In this document: piece after piece, positions 26,001 through 41,000 of the stretch
Numbering within the stretch: the stretch's first letter is position 1
How the letters are laid out: every line of letters starts with the position of its first letter
NCBI RefSeq assembly: GCF_020882245.1
Contig: NC_083598.1
Span: 72,297,714 to 72,361,713 of the forward strand
From: Rhopalosiphum padi
Lineage: Eukaryota; Arthropoda; Insecta; Hemiptera; Aphididae
Direction: 5' to 3'
Length of the DNA stretch: 64,000 nucleotides
Notes under the pieces: model-generated
What the model was told of the DNA's origin: nothing
Database searches by the model: none
What the model saw: the letters and a program-made list of their open reading frames with translations, nothing else
Position numbers and translations under genes: made by a program

Positions 26001-29000
26001 TAACTAAACAAAATTTCGTTTTGTATATTATGTACAAGCCCTAATAATTTTGTATGTTTAGAACTTGATTAATACTGACTGTTCAGCTCTGCAACTTGTT
26101 ACGTATTCGTACTTTATCTCTTTTAAAGTTGACTTAGTGTGATAATATTATTCGGTAGCTATTAGGGCATAGACAGAAATTAAGCGTTATTATTGGAGAT
26201 GAGGCTAAATACTTAAAATACAATAAAAAAATATATAAGATCCTCTCTAAAACATAATGTATACATTATTATGTATATTCTGTTAAATATGATGTACTTA
26301 TCATATATAAAGTGGTCACTATGATATTAAATATTTATTGTAATAATTTTTATGTCTGTACCAATTGTATCTGTAATCAAACGGAATTTTATTGGTCGAT
26401 AGCACACAGTAAAAAATCATTTTTATATAATAAAAGGTGTACTGTTTTTTTTTCATTCAAATCTACAATCAATAGAACAACTTCAAGTAATTTTTCCAAA
26501 GAAGAGTGTAGGTATAGTTTATTTTCATATCGCTCCTGACGAAATATGAAGCATGATGATTCTGCAGATTATATACTTATAAGTTAGAATTATTTATTTT
26601 CAGTCTACCTTATTTTATTTCAAACCAACAAAATAATAGTATTATCATTGGTGTAATTCTGTGACAACTGAATGTAACTTGTTGGAGCAGCAGCTAAGAG
26701 CGTTATACTTATAAAATATAAGCTATAATACAAGTACAGTGCTGGTTCAATTATTGCTGTCATCGTTTGTATACTTTCTGAATGCACGTCCGCCATTGGG
26801 CGAACCATATTTGAAAATATTTTTAGATTGCACAATAAATCGTGAATCTCTACTCTTGAATCTAGATTCATATCTTTGTTTTCATTTATATATCTTAGTG
26901 TTCTTATTTAATAATTTTCATAGTACATGACTGGGAATCTATATTTTTTTATATTAAATATTATTAAATAAACGGTAATAAACTAGAAATATGGCTGTTC
27001 AATGATGCGTAGTTTTGTGGTTATTTGCGAGTGCAATGGCCGTAATATACTACCAACAATTCAGTAGTTTTTATTTTTGAGTGATATTTTAACTGTACGA
27101 TTAAATTATTGGATAGAAAGTACAATAAAAACGAATAGGAAGATACTTATCCAGTCAATCCAAACCTCATTGGTATAACCATATAATATTTAAAAAATAA
27201 AATAACTTATTCTGATTTGAATATACATCGATTATTAACTTATAGAAAATTCAATAGATTGTGTACACGTTTTATTATATAAAAAAAAAGTTAAATCATC
27301 AATATTCTAGCCGAACAATAAAATCGATGAATAATTAACATGCATTGGAGAAATTAACAATTGCACCGTAAAAAATGTTTCATTTTAATTCTTGGAATGG
27401 ATATAATATTCGCTTAACAAAAATGTATGTTATACACATAATAGTATAATTTAACAACCTTAGTAGAACCTGAAAGCAATTTGATAAAAAAAAGTTATTT
27501 TTAAATTTATGAATTTATTGAAAGAGACTTTAATAAGTACATAACGAAAAAGATTAAATGCAAGCGTGACATAAAATATTATTTATAATACGAAGTTTTT
27601 ATTTATCGACCCGGCTCGTCTTAATAACATCAGCGTGGTACATCACTCTTTTAGCGAGACATTTTCCATGAGTCTATGAGTAAAATATAGTAGTTTTAAA
27701 TTAAAACTTCTTAAAATCACGCTATCAATGTGTCGGTTGACAAGCTTTTTTGATCACCAAAAACTCGAAATAATAATAGTAAATAAAACTAACGTGCCCG
27801 AAAAAATGCACATCTAGTCATCAATACTGCATATCTGGTAGATTGGCACCACAGTTGCGTATTAATATCGTCATATACATGTGTATACATTGCGCGTATA
27901 TATTCTATACCTAACAAGACCAACTGTGTTATACACATTATAATTTTTATACAATATATATGTGTAGATGCGTCAGGTGCACGTACATATTATAGGAATT
28001 TAGGACTGGCAATAAGGCGGCAAGGTCGTGGTCGAAATAAAATATGTTATTTCCGGATCTGCGTAAAGCATTACCTATATTATATTAATTTTAAGTATTA
28101 TACATTTATATATGTTCTGTTTTTAATCATATTTGTGTGAAATTACTAGTAATTTACAATTTTTATCTGGTGGAGATGAGCGTTTTCCGAGAACAGTGAC
28201 ATACATGCCGTACTATAGGTTTAAGTATATACTTAATATTGTTGTGGATGCTTAAAACTGCAGCTTTCCGGCTATTATAATATATTTGTATATAAGTTTT
28301 CTGCGTATAATAATTCTATATTTTACCCAAAACCGTAGTATACACAGCTCAAGTCCCCATAATTTGTTAGATACATATTGTATATACCTATGTATACTGT
28401 ACATATAATATACGCACAAGTACAGACAAGAATAATAAAATGTATACATAAGTATATTATCATATATTTGCGCTATTCACTTTATCTGGGGGTGCCGCCG
28501 TCGTCGCCGAGTGCTGTGTGCGTGTGTCGTAATACAGTATTGTAAAAATATTGATCACGCGCGCGCGCACCCCGAAAACACTGCGACGGTGGTAGAATTG
28601 GGCCGTGGGCGGCGGCGGCTTTAGCGTGATGTGCGGGGTAGCAGGGTTAAAGAACCCTCAGGGGAAGGGCTCGACAGCACCATAGGGGTAGAAATCCGGC
28701 GCCACGGCCGACTTTTATTACGTTCGGCGGCCGTGAGGCGTATCGCTCTGCGTGTGGAGAACCGATTCCCTCCACCGTTGTCGCCAGATGATAGCTATAT
28801 TTATAATGGTAAGCTACTATACGTACTGCGTATATAGGTATATGTGTGGCTACTGACGTTTGGCCGTTGTAATTATTCTACGTGCGGATTATTTTACCAC
28901 CCCTCCTGGCCACCACTAACGATCAACTCTGCTGTGCTGTACACTTCCACGACCTAGCTAGCCAAAGTGCATATGCCTGTCGGTACATAAACAATTAATC

Positions 29001-32000
29001 CCGCAGAAAGTTAATTTTACCTTTGCGGCTACGTAGTACTTATATTAAATACATGTATAGATTCATTGTCCCATAATTATTATTTTTATTTTATCATCTT
29101 GTCAAACAATATATTATTATAGCAATTTGTTATAAATTATAATTTATACATATTTATATTAGACTCAACGCGTGTATAAATTGATTTATTTATGAACTTT
29201 TGTGTGTAAGAATAATTCTCTTTTTCTCTTTTTAATATATTATAATAATGCGTGTATCACAAATGTTTGAAACATTTTCAATGGAGTTGGTTTTTTGCGA
29301 ATTATCTTTTTTTGTTAAAAAAAAAACGGTTTGATTTTGAAATCAATGAATTTATTGTGTGCAACATAAGTCTCGGGTACTCGGGTGACGCATGCTATAT
29401 TTTACGAATTCTTCATGAAATATGTTTGAGTGTGTCACTTTTAAATTTTAAATATACATATAATACTATAATGTTAAAGTTATTCAAGTTTTATTTTTTG
29501 ACTTTAACAAAAAAAATGACCAAATTAGTTTTATAAATACAAACATAATATTACTATGATACATTTTTATTGAATTGTTTCACTCAGTTTTAGCTATATT
29601 TATAAAGAAAACAGATGTTCGAAAACGCCTGTATTATTTTCAAATATAGAATATAAATTTAATTTTAATAAGAAAAAAGAGCTTCTTTGAGTTTATTTAA
29701 TGTAAATATTTATTAAATTTTATAATATTTATAACTAGTTCTGGTATTCATTTTAGGTTTGACTTAGATAATTTTTACATACACAATAAATTAACTTTGA
29801 AATAAAATGAGTAATTAGGTATGTTGTAAGTTTTAATTTTCATAAATTAAAAACATAATAGATAACGATTAATGAGTATTTAGATTTAATAAATTAATTT
29901 TCACAAAAACTAAAATAAATGTTTATTAAAACATTGAAAATTAGTTTTATAATATTAGACATGTGACTAAAAAATAGTTTTTTGTTTTGAACAAAAATAA
30001 ATTCATCTTTTTTTGATACTGAAAACTTTTGTTTAATTTACATTCATTAAATGAAATATTTTTAAAATAATAAAAACCATTATAGTTACTGTCTACATAA
30101 ATAAGTTTCATAGGAAAAAATATAATATTTTCAATATTATTATGTTGATTTTATTATTATTTGCGTTGATTTTTTTAATTATAAATATTTTATAATTATA
30201 ACATTATTTGTATCGGTTAAGTAATGAAGAATGCAGTTTGTATCAATTATTTAACTATCTAAATAACCAATAGGTATAGATTAATAAATAAATAAATGTA
30301 CATCGTACAGATTTTAATACATTTTAGATTAGTCAAGACATAAGTTCTGGTGAGTGTGGTAAAACTTAATTGTGTGTTTTTATAATTTATTAATAGTTTA
30401 TGAAATGATCTGCCTATATAATATAGGTACCACTAAAAATTACGAATGGCTTATCTACATAAAAAACAACGGTTTAGTGTTATATAGTCAATACTTTTTT
30501 ATGCTTACTGATTGGTGAATTCAATATTTATGTTTTCTATGTAATTATGATTTATAATTTGTATAATTCAAATTGAAACAAAATACATAGTTCTAAAAGT
30601 TGTGATATTCTGTCAGTTTTCACCACAAGTTGTATAAGTTAATATTAACACATTTTGAAATTTAAAATGTATTAATTGGATAAGGAGCATTTGAAGCTGT
30701 TCAAGTTAATATTTACTAATAATACTAAAATATCATTTATTTATTTCTCATACTTGTAAATATTATAAATAACTTATCTTACGCTTTCTAAATGACTTAA
30801 AACAATAATAATAATAATAATATTAAAAATCCTCTAAAATATTATTATTTCAAAAATCACTATGTCACGGTTGTTGATATCATCTACGAGTTCCCACGAA
30901 TGTTTTGCGGAACCGAATGCAGTTACCAGTAAAATTATACGTAAAAAATCTTATGCATGTGATAACGTGAATCGCTCTTTTTTTGTATCCTTGTCTTTTA
31001 GGTTACGTCTCCCTTGATACGTGCATAAAAATTTAGTTCGTTTTTTCAATAGACGTCCCAACGCAACGGCTCAACAGCAAGTAGAACACGAATCGCTGCT
31101 ATTGTTGAGTAAAGCATAATATTTATTATACTACGTACATGTATTAATTTAGATCCGTATTTCATTTCTTTTGTGTGGATAAGTTTTATAAGTCACCATG
31201 TAATTTTTCATCGTTTTTATTTAAAAACAGACACGTGTTGATGGGGGGGGGGGAAGGGAGCAAAAATAGGTTGCTGTTAGTTTATGTGGCCGAAATGTAA
31301 CAGGGTTAAATGATTTTATATCAGGTTGAAATTATCGTTCTTGTAATTGAGTTTATTATCTGTAATTGACATTTAATGATACATCGTAGTAGTTTGTATA
31401 ATAGTTGTCGTTTGGATTCTATTGTTTCTTTCAACACAACCGATTTGACAAGAATTAGGAAAATAATTTTCACCTTTTCTTCGTTCATTGGACAAGTGAA
31501 CACTTGAACTGAACACTTGAAATATTTCTACAGTGTGAAACTATTTTCAAAAATCACTATGCGTATAAAAATAATATGTTTTACATCTGAATATTAATAT
31601 TTATTTATGTACAAAAAGTTTTTGTAAAAGCATACTCAAAATATTTTACATGATTGTATATACTTGTTTGTAGAATTTGTAAACATCTATTGTCGTTCTC
31701 ACTTCTATATTCAGGAATAGTATGTGTTTGAAAATCTACTGGAATATATCATAACTAATACTATTTTGATTGAATTAAATTAAATATTTTGTTCCTGTTT
31801 TATTTTTTTTAAATATGCTATTATAATCAAATACCTCTATTTTGGTATTATGTGCAATGCCGAGACCGGATTAGTATCATCCTATTAAAATGCATTGTAA
31901 AAAAAAGAATTATAATAGTGACTAGAATCATAAACTTGATTTGATGCTGTGTTCAATTCAAAAGATACGGGTCCTTTTTTGTGCCCTTTAACAAACGAAT

Positions 32001-35000
32001 AAAGAATATTAGTCAGTGTCCCACGGTATATATAAATATCTAATAAATATAATTATACAGTGATATCTTAGAGTATAGAGTTCATGAGTCAGAATTACAA
32101 AAATAGTATTAAATATTATTATTTATTTTAATTTTTTTGATTTTAGTTTTATATTTGATTATAACTCTAACCTTAATTTATGTCGTTAGGTATCATTATA
32201 TCAAATATCTTGATCAATATGTATAATGTTTACATATGCATGAATTAAAATATTTGTCATCGATAATTCTGTAATATGAATATACTCTCTTTATTATGTA
32301 TTTAGACGTATTTTATTAAACAGATATTTTTTAAGTTATTAGGTATATATACTTATATAAAAAGCAAATATTATTTTAAAGCCGCCTATTTTATTGTGTT
32401 TACGTATTTATTAACTATCTAACAAACCGTACACACATTTACCGTTTCTGAAATTACTATTTAAATATATTGGAATCTTTTATTAAATTGTATGAAGATT
32501 ATATATACGCCAAGATTATATATGTTTTAAATTTATATTATTTTGAATTTTTATTGGATATTACATTTCATAATTCTTTCATTTATTTCTATTGAACTGA
32601 ACAATTTTTAATCAATGTGTTTTAATACAAATTTTTTTTAGTTATTATTCTATAGATAATTATGTTACTACACATATATTTAAACAAAGCTTCTTTTCTA
32701 TGTTTAAATAAATTAGTTGTATTATTATTTATTAAGTATTTAAAAAGGTCAAAATGTAATAATTACATATAGTTTTTAGTATAGTAAATTAAAAGTACAA
32801 ATGACCTTAGGTTTATAATGATCAATAATTATGATAATTAGATTAATAAATGTGTATGTGGATCATTATTATACAATCATAAATCCACGCATTTAAAAAT
32901 TATTATTTTATAATTGGTAATAATTAGTAATTTAACTAACTAATAAGTATATAGAGTAATTATATAATTAGTTAAAAAAATCTCTGTATTACTTTAAGGG
33001 ATGTCACGTATTGATACGGTTTAACAGAGTGTAAATGTTTGATGAGTAATCAAAAATAAAATACATATAGAAGGTTTAAAGTAGAAGGGGACTCTTTGAA
33101 CCTGTGATCTTGATTCAGATGATTAATTGTGCATCAAAAATCGTCTTTTAATTGTAGGATGATCACACAGAGGCAATGACAAAGGATTTTAAACCGTGGT
33201 AAAATGAGTTCAACGAGCCACTGTCGTTCCGTTTGATGTACTTTAAGGTGTATTCCTAGCTTGGATAAAAAAAAATGTATACAATTCAAATTATTTTTGT
33301 TTATATCTTGTTAGCGTAGTGGTACCCATATCTAGCTATTATTATAAATTTAGGTTAAATTTTAGTTAAAAATTAAAACTAAAATGATTATAAAAAGGTA
33401 GGTATACTATGTTTGTGATATGTAATAAAATAAAATAATTTTTGTTTTATTCTTAAAATATTATCTTTTGGTATGATTTTTAATATTTTAATAGATAATT
33501 TATAAGCTTGTACTACCTATTTATATTTATTTATTTATTTATTTAGTATCGGTACCTAAGTATATGATAAATAATTCAATAAAATTATTGAATAGTTGAT
33601 AGTGTGGTTTTAGAAGTTTTGAGATTGTACGAAATATTAAAATGTTACTCAAACACTGGTCTAAAAATGCAAGAATTAAACAAAGAGTTAAACAGATAAT
33701 TTAACATATATTTTAACTGAGATAAACTGACATATGTGTTTCTATAACATTGATTGGTAGATTTTATTATAATCTCTACATATTATAACTTATAATATTC
33801 GATACTATTATAATATTTTATTTATATAAAAACAATATAACTCATAAAATTGAGTTTTTCGAAATTTTGAATAATTTTGATAAATTTATCAGAAAAGTCG
33901 ACAACTAAAAATATTTGTATCATTATTGACTAATGTGGCCATGTGGGGTGGTATTTTGATATCGGACGAATAAAAAAAATGGTGGTTTGTAGAAAATTGC
34001 ATTTTTACCTATTAAATTGTACATCATACAAAATGATTATATCAATTTTTCCTGAAAACCTACTTTGTAGTATTTTTAACATATTTATAATCTTTTATGT
34101 ATGTATATAATATAATATATATCTTGATAGGTGTAATATATTATACAATATTCTATTATTCTAATATTCATGTGATATCGTGTAAAAATAATTTAGTTAA
34201 ATTAACCATTGATTCATATACCAAATAGAATATTCTCTAGAAATATTTATGTAAGACTATTACATTTATAGTTGCTTCTACTGGAATTTAAAATTGTTTA
34301 ATAATTATATTCAAAGGTTAATTAGTTACGGATACAATTCTTCATTGTCGTTGAATAAATTGTAGTTTAATCTATTTATTATTATTGTTACCTCACTTCT
34401 ATTTGTAATTACCTTTACATATTTTTAAATTTATAAAAATAAATAAATTCAATCTTACCAGGTATTTTTTTATGATAAAAGGTATTTTCTTTTAATTTTA
34501 GTAAGAACCTTAAATATTTGCTACCCTTTTTGGCGGATATCATAAAATAACTAGCATGTATAATATACATTGTATATTTAATAATTTAGTAATATAATTT
34601 ATTATATATTAATTCCTAATATTTCAAAAATATTTTTAGTAATTTTACGTACATTTTATTTATATACTATACTTGTGATTTGAACTTCATAACAAACTGA
34701 TAAATAATGCGAAAATGTCATTAGGAAGCTTTTTTGTTTTGTACAATAATGTTCTATACCTATTTTATTTTACGTGGCTCTAAGTTTATCTTATCTTGTG
34801 GTGGACTATTATTTATTTCGTTAGATTTCTAGTGTAATGTCTTTAATCATAATACAATACATATTTTTTAAGTGTATGTGCATTTTTATTTTATTTATAA
34901 TCGTGGATTAATATTATTGATATATAATTATCATATTTGATTCTGATACTGGAGTAGGCTATTTAATTAATTTAAAATTTTTACAAAATACCTTCCATAG

Positions 35001-38000
35001 TGTAGTATAGTAATGTATTTATCAACCTATTATGTATATATTATTTTATTAAGTATATAATTTTATTTTATTTTTTTTATTTGTAAAACGAAGTAGGAAC
35101 CTTTTTTGTTTTGTTTTCTAAATTATTTATTATAATAATAATAATACAATTTAGATTGGTTATTTTATTAGGTATAATAAAAAAATAAAAGTTTAATTTA
35201 TAAAATTACTTTTATTTATTAGAACTAGTTTAATAAATATCAATGATTTATTAGCAAATACCTTCTAAAATATTAAATTGTAATTACAAAACAGCATTTA
35301 CCATTCATATTGCTATTACCTATATAATATGAATGGACGAACCACGGACATATTAAAACACCTACAACATAGCACTGGCTGACGTCACTTCGTAGATTTG
35401 AATTTCATTAATCATCCATCATCACAAGCAACTTTAAAGCAATTACTTTGTCCGTCCGACCAATAGTTTCCGTATTTAGGTCGCTAAACGGTTTTTATAA
35501 ATGATAGTAATAATAAAAATTGATGTATTGTTTCTTTTTATTTAAATAAAACAATGTTTATATGTATACATTGTATATACATATACTCTATATGGTCGTC
35601 ATGGTAACACTCGGTGCCCCTTACGTTCACATAATTCCTATTAGAAGGGTCATTTGAATGTGTTGTTGGCGCCCTCTTTAATTTCTCCCCTGCTTGGCCA
35701 ATGAAATGTACGCGCGGACGTTGAAATAATAAGTCATGTCAATTATATAAAACAAATACATATTCATTTTGTACATATTATCACAGATAGCCAAATTGCT
35801 TTGAATTTTTTTGCTGATTAATGTTACTTATTTTTACTCGATAGAAAAACATTAGTTGTGTAGTTAAGTTTTACTTTGTTGTTTAACTATATTTCATTAT
35901 GGTAGAAATTATTGCAACATATTAAAATGGTGTGAATTTTATAAGACCTAAGCGAACCAAATTAACATTAATATCATGTTTTTTTTGCGTTTTCACATTT
36001 TAATATGGCACTCATAATAAGTAGTGTCTATTTTTAAACGCGTTTAAATATGTTTATATTTTTTAGAAAATATACTATTTTAAATATCATATTAAAAAAT
36101 ACAATTTAATCATAATATTTACCTATTTATAGTGTTATAGTGTGCATGTTAAATATTAAAGTGAGTATAAAATGTAAAGGATACATTTTATATTTATACA
36201 ATTATACTAAACGTACAAAATATATTAAAAGCGTGTTTATAATCATTGAATTTATTAAATACTTTATTTTAATTATCTTTGTCCTATTATAATGGATTTG
36301 TTGCAATTTTCACTGTTGTTGTTTCAGATATAAATATTAATATAATAATATAGTATATAACTGATACTATATAGGTCAATTATTTATTGAAAATTACTAA
36401 TATTTTTTAAACGATCTTCTGTCGTATTTTTAATACGTATTCCTGTATATATTTATATGTATATTGTATATATTATTCGAAAAAATAAATTTGATTTATT
36501 GAGGATTTTCATAGAACTATTTTTTAACTCATAAACCTAGTTTTCTTGTTGAATAGTTCTTTTGAATTTAGGTCATAGTTGTAATCTGCGTCATGAAAAT
36601 GTAATACGAATACAAACAATAATTATGCTTCTATTATAACGGGTTTGGGTATAATAATTAAACGAAAATTTAAAAGTTAATTTATCCGTGTTATTACTTA
36701 CCTATAAAATAAAACAATATCATATTTTAAAATTGTTTTTTGAACGATTTCTGTTTTAATATGTTTTTGCAATGTATTAAAACCAATAGTACATTTATCT
36801 TTTAAGTATGTATATTGTATTCGTTATGTCGATATGTATAACATAAATATTTAAGTTTTGCTGTAGTAAATTTGAATACATTTTATGATGCATATGTCTG
36901 TCTTGATAACCTATAATTTATATTATTTAAAACTCTTGAGTTCTGATTTCAGAAGAAAAAATATTCATATATATAATATATAAGGTGAGTTGAGTAGGTG
37001 TGCCTCAATATACCTAGTAGCGCGTTTGGCGCCATTTCCTGCTTGTATTGTGGAATAAATGGAACACATACGTTAGCTAACCGGTTCGAAGGTATATTAT
37101 ATCGTTGGGAAAAGCGATCGATTATAATTAACTGCGACGCAAGGTCAAGTTTATATGTTTCTTTAAAACGAGCTGTTTTAATGTTACTTTTGTTTTTATA
37201 AAATAAATAATGAACAATACAATTCGCTAGTGGGTCTCTGGCAATTTAATCACTTTCACTACGAAAGTCGTAGTCGTGACCCACCAGGCATAGTACAATT
37301 TAGTTTAAAACAGTCACTATTGCGTCCATTAATAAGTATTATGAAAATAAAATGATATTATACTCTAGTCGCATGCATACCGGAGGGAAATTAATGTACT
37401 GCGCAATTTTCCTATGTATTATATTTCATATGACGTTTTTTCGTCTTGAGGTTGTTTATTTGTGACGATTAACTTTGAACCGTAGAAACGGGTCACTATG
37501 CTAATACATAATGTTTAAAGTGTTAACTCCCTTTTATATTTCTTACTTCCATCACAATTAAGATAAATTCCTATATTTGTCATTTTTATCTGTGTATAAA
37601 AAATTAAACTCACTAAATTACACCGAATTATTATCATATTAGTAAGTGACCTTATCGTCATGTCACCATATCGCGAGGCTTAAGCTTTGTTATTAACACT
37701 TTGTGAAGATTATAAATAGATAGTTGGTTATAATATAACCAAATTAGTGGCTTTAGTAAAAAAACTTCTTCATTGTTTCTCCGTAAAAAAATATGCTATA
37801 AAATACCATCGTTGTACGTGCTCAGCTGTGATGACACCCTTGATATACCTTGAAGGGTTGCTATAATCTTGATTAATACTGAATCTTTTGATCTTTTGTT
37901 ACGTGAAATTGTATATGTATGTTACGATTATACAAACAAATTGTTGTTGGTTTTATTTTGTTAATACATTTAAAAAATATATTTACTTTGTGTTTGTGTA

Positions 38001-41000
38001 CCTAAGTAATATGTTATTTGTAACATAGATAAACTTTAATTGGTTTTTTAAAATTCCAATTAATATTGAAAAATTATGTTAAATATTACTCATTAATTGT
38101 TTAAATATATTATACACGATGCTACGAGAAGAAAACAATTTGGGTTTTTAATTAATCGTACTTACTAAAAAAAAAAAAACCACGTATCTATTTATCAATT
38201 TTTAATGATTAAGTAAGCTATTTATGTTGTATTTTATTAAACAATAAATTAGTGTAATATTCACATTTCAAAAAATTATTCTTTAAAATCGTATGATATT
38301 ATATCATTTTACAATTTTACATATACAATTGAATTATTTGTCTTCCAATTTAAATAATAAAAAAATCTTTACTTTTTTATAATCATATATACGATATATG
38401 ACTCACTATTTTGTTTAAATATGTTTGTATATCTAGTAAAATGTATATTACTTAGATATTATTTTAGAATTACCATATTCAATGATTATAAGTTATAGTT
38501 GAAACAAATAATAATAATGAAACATATTTATTGCTACTTAATTCTGCTCTTGGTTCAAGTGTAAAAACATTGATTATATAGGTTTCTGAACAATGTAAAA
38601 AAGTTGCGGGGTCCAAAAAATATAAAATTCAAATGATTGCATGCAATATCATGCTATATTTATATTATATTAATGGCGCAAATTCACTTTTAATTGATCT
38701 CATCACTTTGAAAGATTTATATTTCAGACAATTTGGGATCTTGTCGCACGGTTGTCACAATGTTACAACTAGCAAACCTTCTTTTCTATACACGTGCACA
38801 AAATAATGTATATTATTCTTAAAGCGTTACATGCACACACATAGGAAACACACACATATATATACACATATTACATTGCACGGAGGTCGTACTGAAGCCC
38901 CCTAAACGTTTCCCAGCTAAATCGATAGCTAACCCCGGAAACTTAGGGATCTATGTTGGAAAAAAAACTGGGAGGGCCGGTTTTATTACCCAATAGGGTA
39001 ATAGTAACGAGTACTGGCGTAGAATTATCAACGGGACAATAATACAGACGATCTAGAGTTAGTACAGCGTAAAAAAAGTAATAATAAATAATAATAGTGT
39101 GTATAGGGGAGAATGTATTTGGAAAAATAAGCAATGTAAATTCAAGCCGAATATTATATTCAGAGCTGCTCGCTGGTCACAACCAAACGTATCTAAAAGA
39201 TGTGATTCATTGTATTAATAATATTTCTTAGTCGTTTCTCATTGCTTGATTATAGTTTAATTTTAAACGATAAAAGTGGTGGAATTATACTGCTATTATA
39301 TTCAGTCTATATGTATATTATATTATAACGTAACTACAGTTTTGATTATGCAATAAATATTTTATTTTTAATGGATGTCACGGATTAACGTATACAATTG
39401 AAGAAAAATCGTGATTAAAATTATCTTCTTATGTGGGACTTCATTATTCTTAACTTATCCTTTGTCTTTTTGATTATTACGAAAATTTATTATGTCATAA
39501 CGTTTTATCAATTACCTATCAATTTATCTGTTTCGTTCTTTATCTTGTTATGAATTGTTCATCTAATTAAAAAAAATATATATTATTAGTTATTACCTAT
39601 TTATAAATTACCTATTAATAAATTTATTTTAGATATTATATTACTGTATTGAATCTTAATAATTTCTAGAAAAATACGAAGTATGGAAAAGTTGTAAGCT
39701 ATTCTTGTTAAGTTATTGAACTATAAGAAAAAAAATATTGAAATTTATTTGATGTTTTTCTCTGTAAATTGTAAATAGATAAAATTTAAATTATTTATTA
39801 TACTAAGTAATACGTAATAAAAAACATTCATCGCTCCGCACAGAATCTAAAAGATATATCTCTATATTTTTTGTAAATTTTGAAGAATTCACATTGAGTA
39901 TCCTACACAGTGAATTTACAAACAATTCAGAGTATGACACATGCATAGTTGTAAATTGGTGATTCACCACAAATTAATTAATAATTTTTTTTTTGACCTT
40001 GCTAGTTTCCTGGATTTAAAAAAAAAATACCAATTAAGTGCATAGTTAACTTAGTTTAATATTCTCAGTCAATAGTTCATTGTTTTAAAAAGAAAAATGT
40101 ATACTTTATTTATGTAAGTAATATAAAATAAATTCAAGACATTAAGATATTTTTTTAATTTTTTTTTTTTTGTATGTGTATTTAATGTTCATTAATTATA
40201 AGATTAATTTTTTTTCTTAAATTTAAACGTTCATTGGATGATGTTTTTGTAGTTCTTAAGTTTTCGTATTGTTTGGCAGATTTTCAATTATAACGGCAAC
40301 ATTCCATCCCATTTATGTACTTAATAATAATTGTTAACAAACTCATGTGACCTCGACAAGTAAAAATCAACCACGCCTTTTAAATATTCTCATTCACTAC
40401 CGGTACTTCAAATCAATTTCCTATTCAAAGTTGTATATATCTTAAATGAATTATATTCATATATTCAATTATAATTTTACTGTGTTAGATCTTTTTTACA
40501 GATTTGTATATTTTGAAACTTTCAATTACTTATTATAATATATTTTTTTAATGCAATGTATGTATTTCTTGAAAACTAAAAATTAAGAATTCTATTGGTC
40601 TTCTACGCTTATCTGCTAATTATTGTTGGCAAATCTAATCAAATGTTTTTATTTTACAATTGCCTTCTACGCCATTCAAAAATGACAAACGTGTTAAAAC
40701 AATAAATATCTTAAATGGTATGAAATGTGTTTATTTATTTAATTGTTATTTCTAATAACCGAATAGAGTAAAAAAAATAAGCATAATAATGCTTGACAAA
40801 TATTTACAAGCTTTTAAGAACAATACATGATAAATACAAACATTTGAAATAAAATTTATTTGTTCGCCTTTAATTGTGATATATCTTTGTATTGTCGAAT
40901 TTAAGCAAAACCACATTTGTTCGTACAATTTTTTACGCTGTTTTACCTAAATTACACAGTGTATACAAAACAAAATAATACAAATTATTAAAGGTGGACT

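Noticed and set aside
31242..31258. Poly-G run in intron 1 thought to mark a third hAT-like element
   Set aside because: No inverted ends and no 8-bp duplication around it.
36998..37201. 67-codon frame in intron 1 that looks less AT-biased
   Set aside because: GTG start, no acceptor or donor that would join Fas1 in phase, and it overlaps a hairpin-rich patch likely to be repeat-derived.
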